DNA from: Collybia mongolica
Lineage: Eukaryota; Basidiomycota; Agaricomycetes; Agaricales; Clitocybaceae
Direction: 5' to 3'
Assembly (NCBI GenBank): GCA_013420905.1
Contig: JAAXNY010000001.1
Location: 2,046,001 to 2,110,000 of the forward strand
DNA: 64,000 bases
Shown: piece by piece, positions 35,110 to 47,220 of the stretch
Layout: every line of letters starts with the position of its first letter
Position numbering within the stretch: the first letter of the stretch is position 1
Translations under genes and position numbers: made by a program
The notes under the pieces: model-generated
What the model was told of the DNA's origin: nothing
The model's input: only the letters and a program-made list of their open reading frames with translations
Databases searched by the model: none

Positions 35110-37843
35110 TCAATCAAGAACATTACAAAAACCGAGGTCAATCTTGTTAGAATCTTTCCCTGATTGTACCCTAAATACCATATCAGCACCACTAAATGAT
35201 TGATCAAAAACTACATACCCTCCTGCCCAAGCGATGTCCTCCAATAACTGAGTAATTCGGGAACTATGATAGGTATGGTTATCGAGCTCATGGATCAGGT
35301 CAAGCATTGAAGTCTGTACTGGTCCAAACACCTTGCCTTCGAAGCTGATGGAAATGTGTATTCCTGTCACATACTCGCGGAGGCAGTTAACAAGCTGCAA
35401 GGTGTTTTTAGGGTTAGTGAGGCAAGGCTGAGGCTCAAATACTAAACATACACAAGCACATGCCATGGCTAAACATGGGCGCGGGAGCTCCGAGCAGAAA
35501 TGATTTGGAAATAAAATACCCAGACTATCTTTATTTCCGTAATAAAATTGTTGACATAGGTCTGCAAGGACGGCATGTCCAAAGTTCTTTGTCTTTCCCT
35601 GGTATAGAGGAAGGTTAATATATATTTTCAAACCCGAAGAAAATATCCGATACATTTTTATCAAGACCACCTCGCAAAAATGACCCATGGTGCAGCAAGG
35701 CCTCGACATCACTAACAATTTTTGCAAGGCGCACTGATTTGTTTTTGAAGGTCTTCTTGTCTAGACGGGGCCGTAGAACATCTTGGAAGTGGGCGAGCAA
35801 AATCTCGCGGCCCATAGTTTTCATTTTACCACGGTAGGATGCACCATCCTCAAATATCTTGAAATCGCACGAGATTAGAAATACAAGGGGGAGATGTTAA
35901 TATGACATACAAGAATTGACAAAGCATGTTTATCAAAGTAATCTAACGAAAAGCATGATTCAGCATGAAGTGGTGTGAAATTCAAATACTCACAGTCATC
36001 GAGAGGCTCAGAGTCAGGATCACTCTCATGAATCAAGATACCTTGCATAATACTTTTTAATGCAATACCCAAGGTGGCTGCTGCACGTTCAGGGAAACTG
36101 TTCTTGCTGGTATAGAGATGTAGGCGGTGGTGATTCTTCGCGAACTCAATAAGGTTCATCCACACAGGACTGTCGCTGTAGAAACCCAACTGTGTACGTG
36201 TTGGGGATTTGTCAGTAATATTTTGAGAATTCCGTGGCATGCGGGTCTTCGAGGGGGGCAGTATGGGATCATCCCCATCATCAGCATCCTCGTCACTGGC
36301 ATCCTCATTGTTGACATCCTCATCATCAACGTCCTCATTGTTGGCACCCTTAGTGCCATGTGAATGATTGCGGCGGTGCCTTGAAGGGTTGGTGATAGGG
36401 TTTCGGTGGCTGTTAGGATGATCAAGATCAATGGGATCTGGGGCACGGATTTTTCGGTTCGTTGCATGGTGCAAAGCCAGCACAGAGTATGCGTCAGGCG
36501 ATTGGGGTGCATCAGCTATAGAAGTATAATACTGCTGTGAAATTGATGCAACCGACTAAACTTTATGCTTACCTGGGATGGAATGCCGGTGAAGTTCCCG
36601 AGCATAATGTTCATCCTCTTCGCCTGGTGATTCTTCATCAATATCCATATTTTCTATGTTAAAGTTGATGTCAGAAATGTAGTTGTCAACAAGAAACTCA
36701 CGGTTTTCATTGTATGCATCATTTGCGTTCGGATCTTGTTGCATTTCTATCATGTCATCTGGGTCATGTTTATCAACCAAATCAAGGAGATTAACTATTG
36801 TATCACCTTGGCCTTCATCAAAAGGGTTCTCTCTGTCCCCCCCACTGTCGCTGCGAACTGAGCCTTTGGAACCTCCATCCTCCTCCCCACTACAGCTGTC
36901 ACTCTTGTCTTTTTGACTCTGTTCCGAATCACTGTGGGAGCTTTGATGCTCTTCTTCAGAGTCTGGAATAACCTCAGAAAGTGCACGGTCTGGTTGAGGT
37001 GTCAGTATACAGTCCAGAATTTGGGCTTTTGTTGATAGAAGAGTTGGGCAATGTTTTTCACCTGCGGCAACCCTAGACGTGGCTTGCTTGAGTTTCTTTT
37101 GTTCTACTTGGCTTTGATGGTCCGCGTGCAAGTTGGAATTTGGGCAGTAGCACAGGTCTTCGATGTACTATTGAGGCTGGCACGTGAGTGGCTGGAATGG
37201 GTATGTGAGATCCCAGGGCTTTTGAATGTGATGTACGTGTACCACGTGGACCAGCTCGGAACCCGAAGCGAGTGTCTGTGTTGTCAATGTGGTTTTGGGC
37301 AATAGGCTGTGGAGCACCTGATCCAAGGGGAGGGTCTTCCTTACGCAAGGGGATAATCGTGGGCTATTGATGTCAGTTGTGATTGAGATGAAAAGCCAAG
37401 TACTCACAATGCTTTCCATGCCTTTTCTAACCCTGGTTTTCACTACTGGCGGAGCCATTATGTTCGGAGTTACTTCTTTAGGCATATTATTTCCCAATTT
37501 TGTTGTGATTGGTTTCTTCTTGCGTGTTTGAGTTATCTGTTCGCCCACCTTTAGAAGTTGGGCGACTACTCCTCCTTTGCCGCGGTTAGCCCGTTTTGGT
37601 CGTTTGTCACTGTGGCCTGGATGGGAATGTCTCATAATGCAAAAGGTAATAAATAAAACAAAGCTTACCCTCGTGACCTTGGGATGGTCATATCAACTGA
37701 GTTTCTAAAGATTAACTTGATAACGTGAATATGACAGGAGTATGTGAATGCTCACCTTCAATGTCTGCTGTCCTCTGTGACTTGTTCACCGGTTGCTGAC
37801 ACTCATCCTCATCCTCCGATAGTATATGTTTGCCTTGCACCAT
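35110..37843 (-). CDS. DUF6532-like protein, passenger of the Plavaka element
   Basis: A - strand exon chain. It starts near 37843 (MVQGKHILSEDEDE) or upstream, passes through a 9-nt micro-exon (37677-37669) and a basic region (SDKRPKRANRGKGG), then a long acidic, Ser-rich segment (36900-36600) and a tract rich in NED repeats (about 36340-36280). The C-terminal conserved region has LGFYSDSPVWMNLIEFAKN, REILLAHFQDVLRPRL and LCQQFYYGNKDSLGILFP, ending at 35110. Overall it resembles the Agaricomycete DUF6532 family of unknown function. Some junctions (near 37130 and 35690) do not close cleanly in my reading, so the gene may be damaged. It is not the element's transposase and its role is unknown. 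Confidence 0.55.
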
Positions 37844-37973
37844 GAGTGGGAGAGTTACAGAAGGATGGTCAATGAGACGATGTTTTGAGTGTTGTGCATA
37901 GGCTCCAGGTGAGTAGGACGTGGCAGTGTGACTGGTGAATTTGGTTCAGTATGCAATCACATGTCAAATAATA

Positions 37974-38535
37974 TTATACAACCCTAAATGCACGAAGTTG
38001 CAGCCACTCCGCCCCCAGAGCTGTCACGACATATTTGGACACCACCAGATCTGCACGCGACGTTGTTACTTCCGCCTGGGAGGACTCGACCATTTTTGCT
38101 TGGGCCACTCCCAGTCCTTCTTTAGTGGTCTCCAACTCTGTCCGCATGGTGAGTCAAACAAATTGCAAGTCGAAACAGGTAGATTAAGACGAACATATAC
38201 ACCTTTTGTTATACTCCAATGACTCTTCCATACAGGTTGACCTTGTGCACATGTGTCAGTATCTATAGTGACATAGAGCTTGTGGAGGTGTTATTACTTC
38301 TTCACGTAAACTGATGAGGTAGTCATATCTGACATGATATTAGACACGAACTGTCCCGATTCGAGGTTTAAATTATTTGACGAACATGAGCAAAGTCAAC
38401 GAGGCAACTTTGAAATATATCAGTGTCAGAAAGGTCATACGAGCCAACCTACTCACCTACGAAATAGTTGGTATTGTTCGCGTCCCACATCAATTCACGA
38501 AGGTTGAAGCCTCCATCGGGTTCCATGAATTCGGT
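37974..38535 (-). pseudogene. Unidentified gene fragments inside the Plavaka element
   Basis: Two protein-like pieces on the - strand. One at about 38531-38459 reads MEPDGGFNLRELMWDANN and ends at a good donor (GTGAGTAGG). The other is a 57-codon frame at 38147-37974 with a coiled-coil-like start (MRTELETTKEGLGVAQAK). I do not recognise either family. Their base composition is like the gene-rich half. Confidence 0.35.
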
Positions 38536-39125
38536 TAATTACAAGATACGGTGTTGACGGTTGCTTTGATTGGCTTGAAGAGTGGTTTTACTGGAAGAGC
38601 CGTTGTGTATTGCTAGCCCAATGGACAGAAAGCCAAGTGTGACACGGTCGAATACAACAGTTCTACACACAAGCTTCACCAAGCACCGGTTTCAGCGGAC
38701 TCCAAGCCGTCAACGGGCCAAGGCCAACAAGTGCGACGAGAGATCAGAGAGCACCAGAGTCGTCAAGCTCAGTAAAAAAAAATAGTCACAAATTTCGACA
38801 TTAGTCAAAAAAAAAAAATATATAAATTTCGGCTAACTTTGAGCTGATTTTTTAACACAACTTTTCCCCGGCTATGTCGAAATTTCGGACTAGGAACCGT
38901 CTAACACAATTTTTTTTCACTGAGCGTCACGGCCGTCCGACTCATCTCAAGGAACTGACTGATTCTGTACATGATTATCGGCTTGACCGGGCTGGCAGTT
39001 GATTACGTGATATGGAACTGTACAGTTCCACAGCCACCCTACACAGCCACCCCTTCGTCCAACAATCAGAGATGGTAGCTTATGTAAAGTAGCCTTCAGG
39101 CAAGTTCTCCTCCTCCCTCTAAGCC

Positions 39126-39971
39126 ATGGCCACGACAACAAAATCGACCATTGTGTTACCGCAGCACCAAGGACTAAAAACGAAATTATGATCAGCCAAA
39201 ACTTCGCCCAAGGAGAGCAAGGCTAGGGCAGCGAAAAAGGCCGCGCTGCAGGGGGCCCATGCTCATGCCTCCAGGAAGACGAGGACATCCATATCATTCC
39301 ACCGACTGAACACCTTGAGGCTTGCGCGTGCACTGAAGTACCCCCGCAAGTCAATTCCTCACGCACCCCGGATGGATCAGTTTAGGACAATTGTTTCGTG
39401 AGTCTATTCCTGCTATCGACTGGAGAGAGAGAAAAGAATGCGTTAGGTTAGAAGGGGCTGGGAAGTTTAAGGCTGTCAGAAGGTGTCTAATTGAACGTGT
39501 ACGGAGGGATGAGACCGTTGACTGGACCATGGGAGGGCCGTTTCGGTCGAGCACAGCTTCCCAGTCTTGCTTCACCCACTTGTACGCTTGCGACCCGAGA
39601 CTAACAGAGTAACCCCGTACCCAGGCCTTTGAACACCGAATCAGCCATGATGAATATTGAAGAGCACAACACTCTTGTCTTTATCGTCGACCTCTGATCA
39701 AACAAACGCCAGATCAAGGATGCCGTGAAGAAGTTGTACGATGTTCAGGCTGCTAAAATTAACACACCCATTCGGTATGTTCCTTTTCCGCGCGTCCCAC
39801 AAAGGTTTGTCTAACAATGAGGTGAAGACCTGATGGCAAGAAGAAGGCATACGTGCGATTGACGCCTGACCACGACGCTCTGGACGTCGCTAACAAGGTT
39901 TGCATACACTCTCCCCTTTAGTTTATTATCGGACTAAAAAAAATCTTCGTTCTCAGATCGGCTTCATCTAA
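39126..39971 (+). pseudogene. Ribosomal protein uL23 (RPL25/L23a) pseudogene with introns
   Basis: Exons 39196-39397, 39625-39774, 39828-39897 and 39957-39971 splice in phase and give the uL23 C-terminal body: [77 protein letters not shown] and IGFI-stop. One in-frame TGA (about 39695-39697) follows VDL, where intact uL23 has a sense codon. The first exon with the ATG (possibly 39126) is not resolved. Introns are kept, so this is a DNA-level copy, not a reverse-transcribed one. uL23 is a large-subunit protein at the tunnel exit; this copy could at most give a truncated product. Confidence 0.85.
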
Positions 39972-40628
39972 ACGTCTCGTTTGTATGTGGGGAGAGGGAC
40001 ACGCCACCACACTATCTACGCTGCTGTCCGAACTATACATATGATTAATGTGAAACATCATGCCGCGCCCCCGTCCTCGGGCTATGAAATCGCCATTGAG
40101 AAACCAAAGTATTTGAACTATGTAACTGAACAGCTGTCATCAGTGACATTCTACTAGATGGGTCCTTTTTGTGAGTATTGTGAACATTTGTTCGTCCGAG
40201 TTGCCCCTAAAGGGAGCTTCATGAGAACATCAATTCCAAGGTTTCAGTCCAATACACGTCGCCATATATAACGTACGTGTCTCATACAAGGTAAATAGAT
40301 CCCCGACAGGACAAGAAACGTCGAGAGAAAAGCTTAACAATAATGTACAACTGAAATACTGGTTATCGGCGATGTGTGCTGTTTCATACAAGCTAATTTT
40401 ATTTCAGATCGTGAGACTGATTTACACGGGTATATAACTGGCTTTTGCGTTGACTGTGTCATTGCTGTCGTTTGTTCCGTTTACTTGACTCAGTGCTGCA
40501 TCTGCCTTCTTCAGGTCCCCTTCGCTGAGACTTCTGAACGCGCCACCACCAGGTGTGCTGGCCCCGCTTATGACGGATTCAGAGCGTGAGCGCACTTTCA
40601 TGACGAGACATGAGAAGGGTGTTTGGAT
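39972..40628. other. Captured or internal DNA, nothing recognised
   Basis: About 0.65 kb after the uL23 copy. Composition is like host gene DNA, but no protein motif or exon chain could be supported. Confidence 0.35.
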
Positions 40629-41850
40629 TCACGTCCCGGGCAGGCCAGCGCGGATGTCCAGGGGCGCTGGATTGTGAAGATTGGTGGACAAGTGAACCAT
40701 GAAAATATCTTCTTGTATGACGCTGTTCAAAGACTTGCACAAGACCTGATATGGTGACCGTGCCTCATTATCCTTATCTGCCTTTGTGATGGAAGGGGAA
40801 ATGACGTACTCCGTGAATTTGTTCACCAAGCAACTTTGCGCGGTCGATTTGTTTCACGTCAGTTGTAGCCGCGACCAAAGCCTCTGTCAGGTTCTGGACA
40901 GTGAGTTTCCGGACTCCCGATCCAACACCTAAAGCTTCAACACGATCTGCCCAGAAGAGTTGATCCCCAAAAAAGGGCCGTATAATAGTAGGAATCCCAG
41001 CTATGCACGTTTTAACTTAAGTAAAGAGGCGATAAATTCTAAACTTCACCTCTCAAACTGGCCCCAGTGGTTCCTGCCCCTCCATGATGGCAAGCAGCGC
41101 ATCAAGCCGCTCAAAGTATTCACTGATTTCGAGGACAAACTGCTCCGATCTTTCTTCACCTTGTGGGAGACCGTCGTCCGGGCTATCGGTTTGAGAAAGG
41201 GTGAGCAATGAGATAGATGATGCAGCCAAGGAGAGCAGACGGGTAATGTCCTGTACGCATTGTTCATGAGCGGACTTGTACACAAGTTCATGCGACTCAT
41301 TGAAATAGAGCATCATTTTCACTGGACGCTTATGCTGGCCTCTTCCTTCTGTTTGATCAGACCCGCTTAATGCAGACTTTGCGTCGATAGTAGCGATAAG
41401 CTTTTGAGCCGATGTCTTTACTGACATTTACATTAGACCGTGGTACCAGACAAAGACAGCCGATACAACCTACCCACTGTTCCGCTATTGTCCAAAGTGT
41501 CTTCAACGAAAGGCTTAGTATCCAGCTCATCTAACGCTGTCTCGTAGAAGGTCAAGAGAGTTTATAAAGAATCATCAAGGGCATTCACCTCCACCACTTC
41601 ATGGTATATTTCATTTTGTGCTGTTTCGCTAAAATTGCTGTGCCAAGTTGAGGCAAGTTTGTTGTACGTCTCGCAGATCATGACTTTTGAAACTTCAGCG
41701 TTGACATGTCGAATAGCTGCTTGAAGAAGTGAAGGTATTGATACTCGAGCTGGTCTTTCAAAAATCTCACCAAGGCCAAGAGAATCAAAAATCGTTTCTG
41801 CAGGATTGATATTGCAAAAGCTCTTTTTATGGGACTCTTGGTAGGACTTT
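40629..41850 (-). pseudogene. Fragment of an Agaricomycete NTPase-like protein
   Basis: Collinear - strand pieces in different frames: GEIFERPARVSIPSLLQAAI and HSNFSETAQNEIYHEVVEV (about 41790-41600), VKMMLYFNESHELV (about 41330-41290), then SPYQVLCKSLNSVIQ and DIFMVHLSTN (about 40760-40690). The pattern hhLYFDEAHxL followed by hhFLSTNS is one I associate with large Agaricomycete-specific NTPase-like proteins; here the acidic motif reads YFNESHEL. In-frame stops separate the pieces, so it is a relic. Family naming is tentative. Confidence 0.45.
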
Positions 41851-42077
41851 GGGTTCTCCTCGATGATTCCCCAGACTCGTCTCGCAGAGGTTCAGAGTCA
41901 GGGACAATGTCCATTGGATTGTCAGAGAGAAGTAGTAGTGGTTGTGGTACGCATTGCATTGACTGTCGCAATCTTTGATGTGCAAGGATAGGAAAAGGCA
42001 CCGCTGACTTTGGTTATAAAAGCACATGAGCTTTGAAGGGGGAGTAACAGCAAGAGTACCTTTGTGACGCATGGAAC

Positions 42078-42437
42078 TCAGTGCGGTGACAACCCAGACA
42101 ACTGATCTTCAACCAAACTGGTGCAATGTTTGCGCTGCTGGCACTGTTGGACTTTTCGTATGAGGAAGAGTAGAGAAGAGGTGGAATACACTGCAGCAGA
42201 TTTGATGAGCATCGACACAATCATCATGTACTGCGTTCTGTGGGCACTGCCCAGCATGGACATGATGTGATGGCGGTAGTAGAGGAGTCGCAAAACAATG
42301 GCGATGGTGGAGATGATGTTGAGTGCGAGAGAGATACAGAAGTATGGGAGAATGAAGTTGACACTGGTCATTGCCCAGATAGATGACAGGGTTTGCGGCG
42401 CAGTTAACAGGATTGTTGGGTGGTAGGATGTTCCCAC
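42078..42437 (-). pseudogene. Fragment of a 7-TM Agaricomycete membrane protein
   Basis: The frame includes VNFILPYFCISLALNIISTI, a basic loop (RLLYYRHHIMSMLG) and MIVSMLIKSAAVYSTSSLLF, matching the C-terminal helices of the Agaricomycete 7-TM family, to which the gene at 6011-7402 also appears related. Upstream helices are missing, and it abuts the transposase start. It is a captured piece, not a working gene. Confidence 0.6.
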
Positions 42438-42451
42438 GACCTCACTTCATC

Positions 42452-45400
42452 ATGCCTTCATGTTTACAGTGCGGCCGGAAGTTCATTGACAGAAGGGCAG
42501 TCCTTTCGCATGTGAACCAACCTTCTGGATCTTGCCAAAACCATTTCAATATAGTTTCCAACATTGCAGAAGAACTTGAACACTATCGTCGTCAGCAAGA
42601 ACATTCTAATACCAAAATCCCAACTGATGCACCTGCATTTGAGGATCTGGATCAACAATGGTCACAACAAGGTGGACCAATGGATGTGGATGAAAATGAA
42701 GACTCAGCTTCAGGTTCTGAGGATGAAGATGAGGAGTTTGTTGAGAGATTCAGTGGAGCAGCTGCAAAACAGGATGGTGGAACCACATTTATGGACAACT
42801 TTGATAGTGATGATCATGCATCAAAACGCACAGAAAATGTCTACTATCCATTTGCATCCAGAGACGAGTGGGAATTAGCATCATACCTCCTTCGTTCAAA
42901 CCTGAGTGTAGCATCTATAAACAAATTCCTTTCTCTTTCTCTTGTATGTTCTATCATCCTTCACTCATGCCAGGTTTCTGATATGTAATACCTTAGATTA
43001 AACAACTAGGCCTATCATTTCACTCTGCCAAGCAGCTTCGTGGACGAGCCGAAATGCTCCCAACAGGTCCAGAGTGGCTATGCAAGCCATGGACAACAAA
43101 CATACCAACAAAAGCTGATCTTAAACTCTTCTACCGAGACCCACTAGAATGTATACAGTCACTTCTCCATAACCCACTACTTAAGGACCACTTACACTTT
43201 ACCCCAATGCGTATTTATAAAACAGCAGCAAGGGCAATGCGTGTCTACACAGAGTGGATGACAGGCAATGTTGCATGGAGAATGCAGGTATGACCTCTCA
43301 CTTCTATTATCATACCCATCTAACCTCTTGATAGGAACAACTGCCAGTCGGGGGAACCCTTCTTGGAACTGTTCTTTCTTCAGACAAAACTAACATCTCT
43401 GCAATGACTGGTGGACAGATGGCTCACCCACTCCTTTTAAGCCTTGCTAATATTGATATGGGATTTCGTATGAAAGCTTCAAACCATGCCTTTCTCCTTC
43501 TTGCCCTCCTCCCAGTACCAAAATTTATCCACTCAGATAGCAAAATCCATGGGGTACTGGAATCTCGGCTTATTCATGAATGTCTTGACTTTATTCTACA
43601 GCCACTGAAAAAAGCTGCTGAGCTTGGCATAATGATGTCAGACCCACTTGGAAACCTTCGATATACATTTCCTGTGCTGGCTGCATACATCGTTGACACT
43701 CCTGAATCAGCTGTTTTGTCTGGGGTAGCTGGTAAAACCTCATCTGTCACAATGGCAACCTTCAAGCAATTTGGTGATCCATTTCAACATGAGCCACGTA
43801 CTGCATCAACTACTCTTGCACAGTTACATGCTCTTGAGGAGACTACTGATCCTTGGGATCTTGTTGCATACAAAACTCTTGCATTGGAAAAGTTTCGCTT
43901 AAATGGTGTTCACCGACCATTCTGGAGAGATTGGCCAATGGCAGAACCTTATCAATTTCTCACCCCTGAACCTCTCCACCACTGGCACAAGATGTTCTGG
44001 GATCATGATGCAAAGTGGTGCATTCATGCAGTTGGCCATGCCGAAATTGATTTTCGGTTCTCTGTCCTTCATCCCCACACAGGATATCGACATTTCAGAG
44101 GGGGAATATCCAAACTCAAGCAGGTCACAGGTCATGAACATCGTGACATTCAACGATTTATTGTAGCTCTTATTGATGGAGCTGTTCCAAAGAACTTTCT
44201 CATTGCAATTCGTGCTCTCATGGACTTCCGTTATCTGGCACAAACACCTGAAATCAGTGAAGATACATGTCAGCAAATCCAATCAGCCTTAAAAGAGTTT
44301 CATGATAACAAGGAAGCTATTGTTCAAGCTGGGGCTCGCACAGGGAAGAAGAAAGTTGCTAAAGCTTGGTCCATTCCAAAGCTTGAATTCCTGCAAAGTG
44401 TTGTCCCAAACATTTGCAACAATGGTGTTGCCATCCAGTGGTCTGCAGATATCACAGAGCGTGCTCATATTACTGAAATGAAAAACCCATCAGCCTCAAG
44501 CAACAATCAGAATCTTGAATCACAAATCTGCCGCTACCTGGACCGTGAAGATAAATGCCGTCGGTTTGATCTTGCCACTGCTGTTCGTGAGGCTCGGCTT
44601 GATTTCCATGACCTGCCTGACCACTCATTGGACATTAACAATGATGATGATGAAGAGAATGAACAACTTGAGACAGTCAATACAACAGCCTCTCTCTTAT
44701 CAAACATAGATCCAACTCATCCATTGGCTGGTGCTACTCGTATCAATGCTGATTATTTCCAGTTAGCTGCTGATCTTGAAAATATGCCCTCATCTGAGAC
44801 CCCCTACCTCCAACGAACCTTCTTGGCTGCTAACACAGCCCTCCATCTCGCACGTGATCCAAGTTTCAAACGCATGAGTGTCAATGAAACAGCCAATATG
44901 TTCCATCTCCCAGATCTCCACTGTGCTCTTATTGACTATCTAAATCTTGGAAACAATTACAATCCTGTGGTTGGTACCCACCGCATAGCAACAACTGGAT
45001 CTCCAATGCCAATCAATGTCAAGGCTCTTGAGGTTTGGACCAAAGTTCGGCTCCAAAACTATACATATCATCAGCCACATGATGCACTCCCAGCACAAAC
45101 TGTCAATGCTTCACCACCTTCTTCTGCATGGCCAGTGGGACATGCTGATACAGTCTTGATCAATATTGATCAGGACAAGGTCTGGCCAGATAGTGGCTTA
45201 GAAGGTATGTAGTTGGCTAATTATTATGTTCAAAATGCTTACTATATATTATCTATCCTAGGTCACTGTCCTGTACAACTTCGACTTATCTTCCGTGTTG
45301 TCAGTGGTAATCATACTGAGACTTTGGCAGGAACAGACCACTTCCTTGCCTATGTTCAACGCTTTAATGTTATTTCTCAAATCAACCAAGGGATGTCAGA

Positions 45401-45647
45401 ATCAGCAGGGCCATATCCAGATCCAACAACAGGAATGTTTATCTTAAAACGTGCACAAAGAAGGGACAACACAATGATGGGTGACATCATCCATTTGTCT
45501 CAATTGCGAACCCCTGTGGACCTAATCCCACGGTTTGGTAAAAAGGCTGACCCAAGATTGACAAAAGAAACAACCCTTGAATACAGCACAGACTTTTTAT
45601 TGAACAAGTATTTTGATAAGGAAACATTTTATGCCCTTGATCAGTAG
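42452..45647 (+). CDS. Plavaka transposase
   Basis: Four exons close in phase: 42452-42943, 42997-43287, 43335-45204 and 45262-45647, giving 1012 residues with no stop. The N-terminus has a zinc-finger-like CLQCGRKFIDRRAVLSHV...C motif, then an acidic linker. The large middle domain has Plavaka family blocks such as GVHRPFWRDWPMAEPYQFL, HAEIDFRFSVLHPHTGYRHF and IQWSADITERAHI. The frame at 42383 has extra codons upstream, but the Met at 42452 directly precedes the zinc finger. It should cut and paste the element using the inverted repeats at 34697 and 45946. Intact coding suggests recent activity. Confidence 0.85.
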
Positions 45648-45931
45648 AAAATGACCAATCCTAGTAGTATTTTGCATACATATAATCATGTTGAATTATG
45701 AAGTCATTTGAATAAGTTCTACCCAATTCTGCACAGCCAATCAAATCAAGCATACCCCTGGGCAGATGAGGTGGTAAATATACAGAACTGTATAGAAGGT
45801 ATGAGCCACTATGGATATCAGGACAGACATGGTGGATTCTACACATAACTGCAAAGCACTGCAGAGTTCAGTACAACATCTATGGATGACTATGGGCACT
45901 ACAGGGTCTGTCAGCTGATTGTGAGAAAAAT

Positions 45932-45946
45932 CAGGGTTTGCTGATG
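45932..45946 (-). repeat. Right terminal inverted repeat of the Plavaka element
   Basis: On the - strand CATCAGCAAACCCTG, followed on the + strand by TA (45947-45948), the second copy of the target duplication. Confidence 0.85.
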
Positions 45947-45948
45947 TA

Positions 45949-46424
45949 TGCCCAAGTTCTCATCACCACAAACATATCCACATCTGAAATGATGCATGTC
46001 TCAAGGTGCAAGGTGCAACACCTTGAAAGCCATGTGGGATGGTCTCAAACAGGTACATGATTCCAAAGGACATCAGACCATCATTTCTATCATACACAGC
46101 CTCTTTCAAACATAAGCCAATGATAATACAAATATCAGCAAATACCTCCAGAAGTTAAAGGGGTACTGGGAGTGCATTAACCTCTTGGACAACAATGACT
46201 TCAAAATATGAGATCCCCTCTTCAAGGTCATCATCTTACCATCACTCCCACTCTCCTGGGACATGTTCACTGAGTCATATGTTGGAGGCAGAAAAGGGGT
46301 TACTGAGCTTGATCCTAAGAAGCTCATGAGCTCTCAGTAGTTCATAGGCATCCTCATAGAGGAATACCATCAACACAAGACCAGACCTTCTGTCAGCAAT
46401 GCAACAACAACAGTCACTGCAGAA
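45949..46424 (+). mobile_element. Copia gag relic, right part
   Basis: Continues the gag frame cut at 34696: AQVLITTNISTSEMMHVSRC, then, after a frameshift, MWDGLKQVHDSKGHQTIIS, YLQKLKGYWECINLLDNNDF and VIILPSLPLSWDMFTESYVG. Several in-frame stops are present. No protease, integrase or RT follows, so the element lost its pol before or after the Plavaka insertion. Confidence 0.7.
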
Positions 46425-46768
46425 TGTTAAAGAGTAGAAAGAGAGAGAGAGAGCACAAGAGATAGAGAGCTGAGAAGACCTGTCTGTATTGCAGAGAATA
46501 GATGAGATCAAGACTACAGAACAATTAGCTAGAGGTGCAGTATATATACAACTACCCAAGGGGGACCAGAGTAGAATAAATATGGAGAGAGGTAAACCAA
46601 ACATAACCAGAGTAATATACAGCATCAATCAAACAATGAAATGGAATGATGGGAGTGATGGGGGAATTGTAACTACTGGGGATAGATGGATTAACAGCTG
46701 ATCATACTAGATAAAAGATAAGATAAGATCAAAAGATGGAGATAAGATTGAAATGTAATTTCATAACA
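46425..46768. repeat. LTR-like segment
   Basis: 344 bp bounded by TGTTA at the left and TAACA at the right, with GA-rich and GATAAGAT motifs inside. No matching target duplication was found at the edges, so it may be one LTR of a larger deleted element, or chance. Confidence 0.3.
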
Positions 46769-46796
46769 CTATGGTGTTGCCTATATTGTTTGTGAA

Positions 46797-47105
46797 ATGA
46801 ACAGATCAGTTTGGCAACATGAAGTGGGAGCATTTAGGGTTATTCCTTATTTTGCTAGGAGCACAATTAAGCTGCCAGAGAACCTGCAAGATCTAATAGA
46901 CATCTCTAGTGAAACATTGAATGCCTTGATGGAATCTAAAGATCCTGCTAATAGACAGGTTTACAAGGAGTGTGACTATACCTTTGATAAGATTCAGTTG
47001 GATCAGTCTGAGACTGAGTCAAGTAGTAGTAATGAAGATGAGACAGGGATAGCTCCAGCACTACCATGGACTACTAAGTCACACAAAGAATTGCCTCACA
47101 AGTGA
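46797..47105 (+). pseudogene. Unidentified coding remnant
   Basis: A 102-codon frame with a Ser/acidic stretch (LDQSETESSSSNEDETG). No recognisable family. It lies directly after the LTR-like segment in CpG-free DNA and is probably part of an old transposon. Confidence 0.25.
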
Positions 47106-47220
47106 GATAAGAAATAAGTCTTCATAACCTTTGAATTTGACTTGGAAGGAAATGACAGTATGGGCTATGAAGATAAACAGTAATGACAGTGTGTAAGCAA
47201 GTAATGACAGTAATGTAGAG

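Larger units (their letters stand above)
34697..45946 (+). mobile_element. Plavaka-type DNA transposon, 11.25 kb, complete
   Basis: Bounded by 15-bp inverted repeats CATCAGCAAAYCCTG and flanked by TA on both sides. Inside, the subterminal DNA has clustered CCCATAG motifs at both ends. It carries a DUF6532-like gene (-), apparent host gene fragments (37974-42437) and an intact transposase (+). Removing it together with one TA joins the copia gag codons into NDN-Y-AQVLITTN in one frame, which fixes the borders. Plavaka belongs to the CACTA/Mirage/Chapaev-like transposons known from basidiomycetes; the TA duplication is what I see here, not a value taken from the literature. Confidence 0.85.

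Noticed and set aside
39196..39971. Reading uL23 as a processed (reverse-transcribed) pseudogene
   Set aside because: Three introns with proper splice sites are retained and there is no poly-A tail.
42383..42451. Upstream extension of the Plavaka transposase frame
   Set aside because: The frame is open from 42383, but the Met at 42452 directly precedes the zinc-finger-like motif, and the upstream part overlaps the 7-TM fragment on the other strand.
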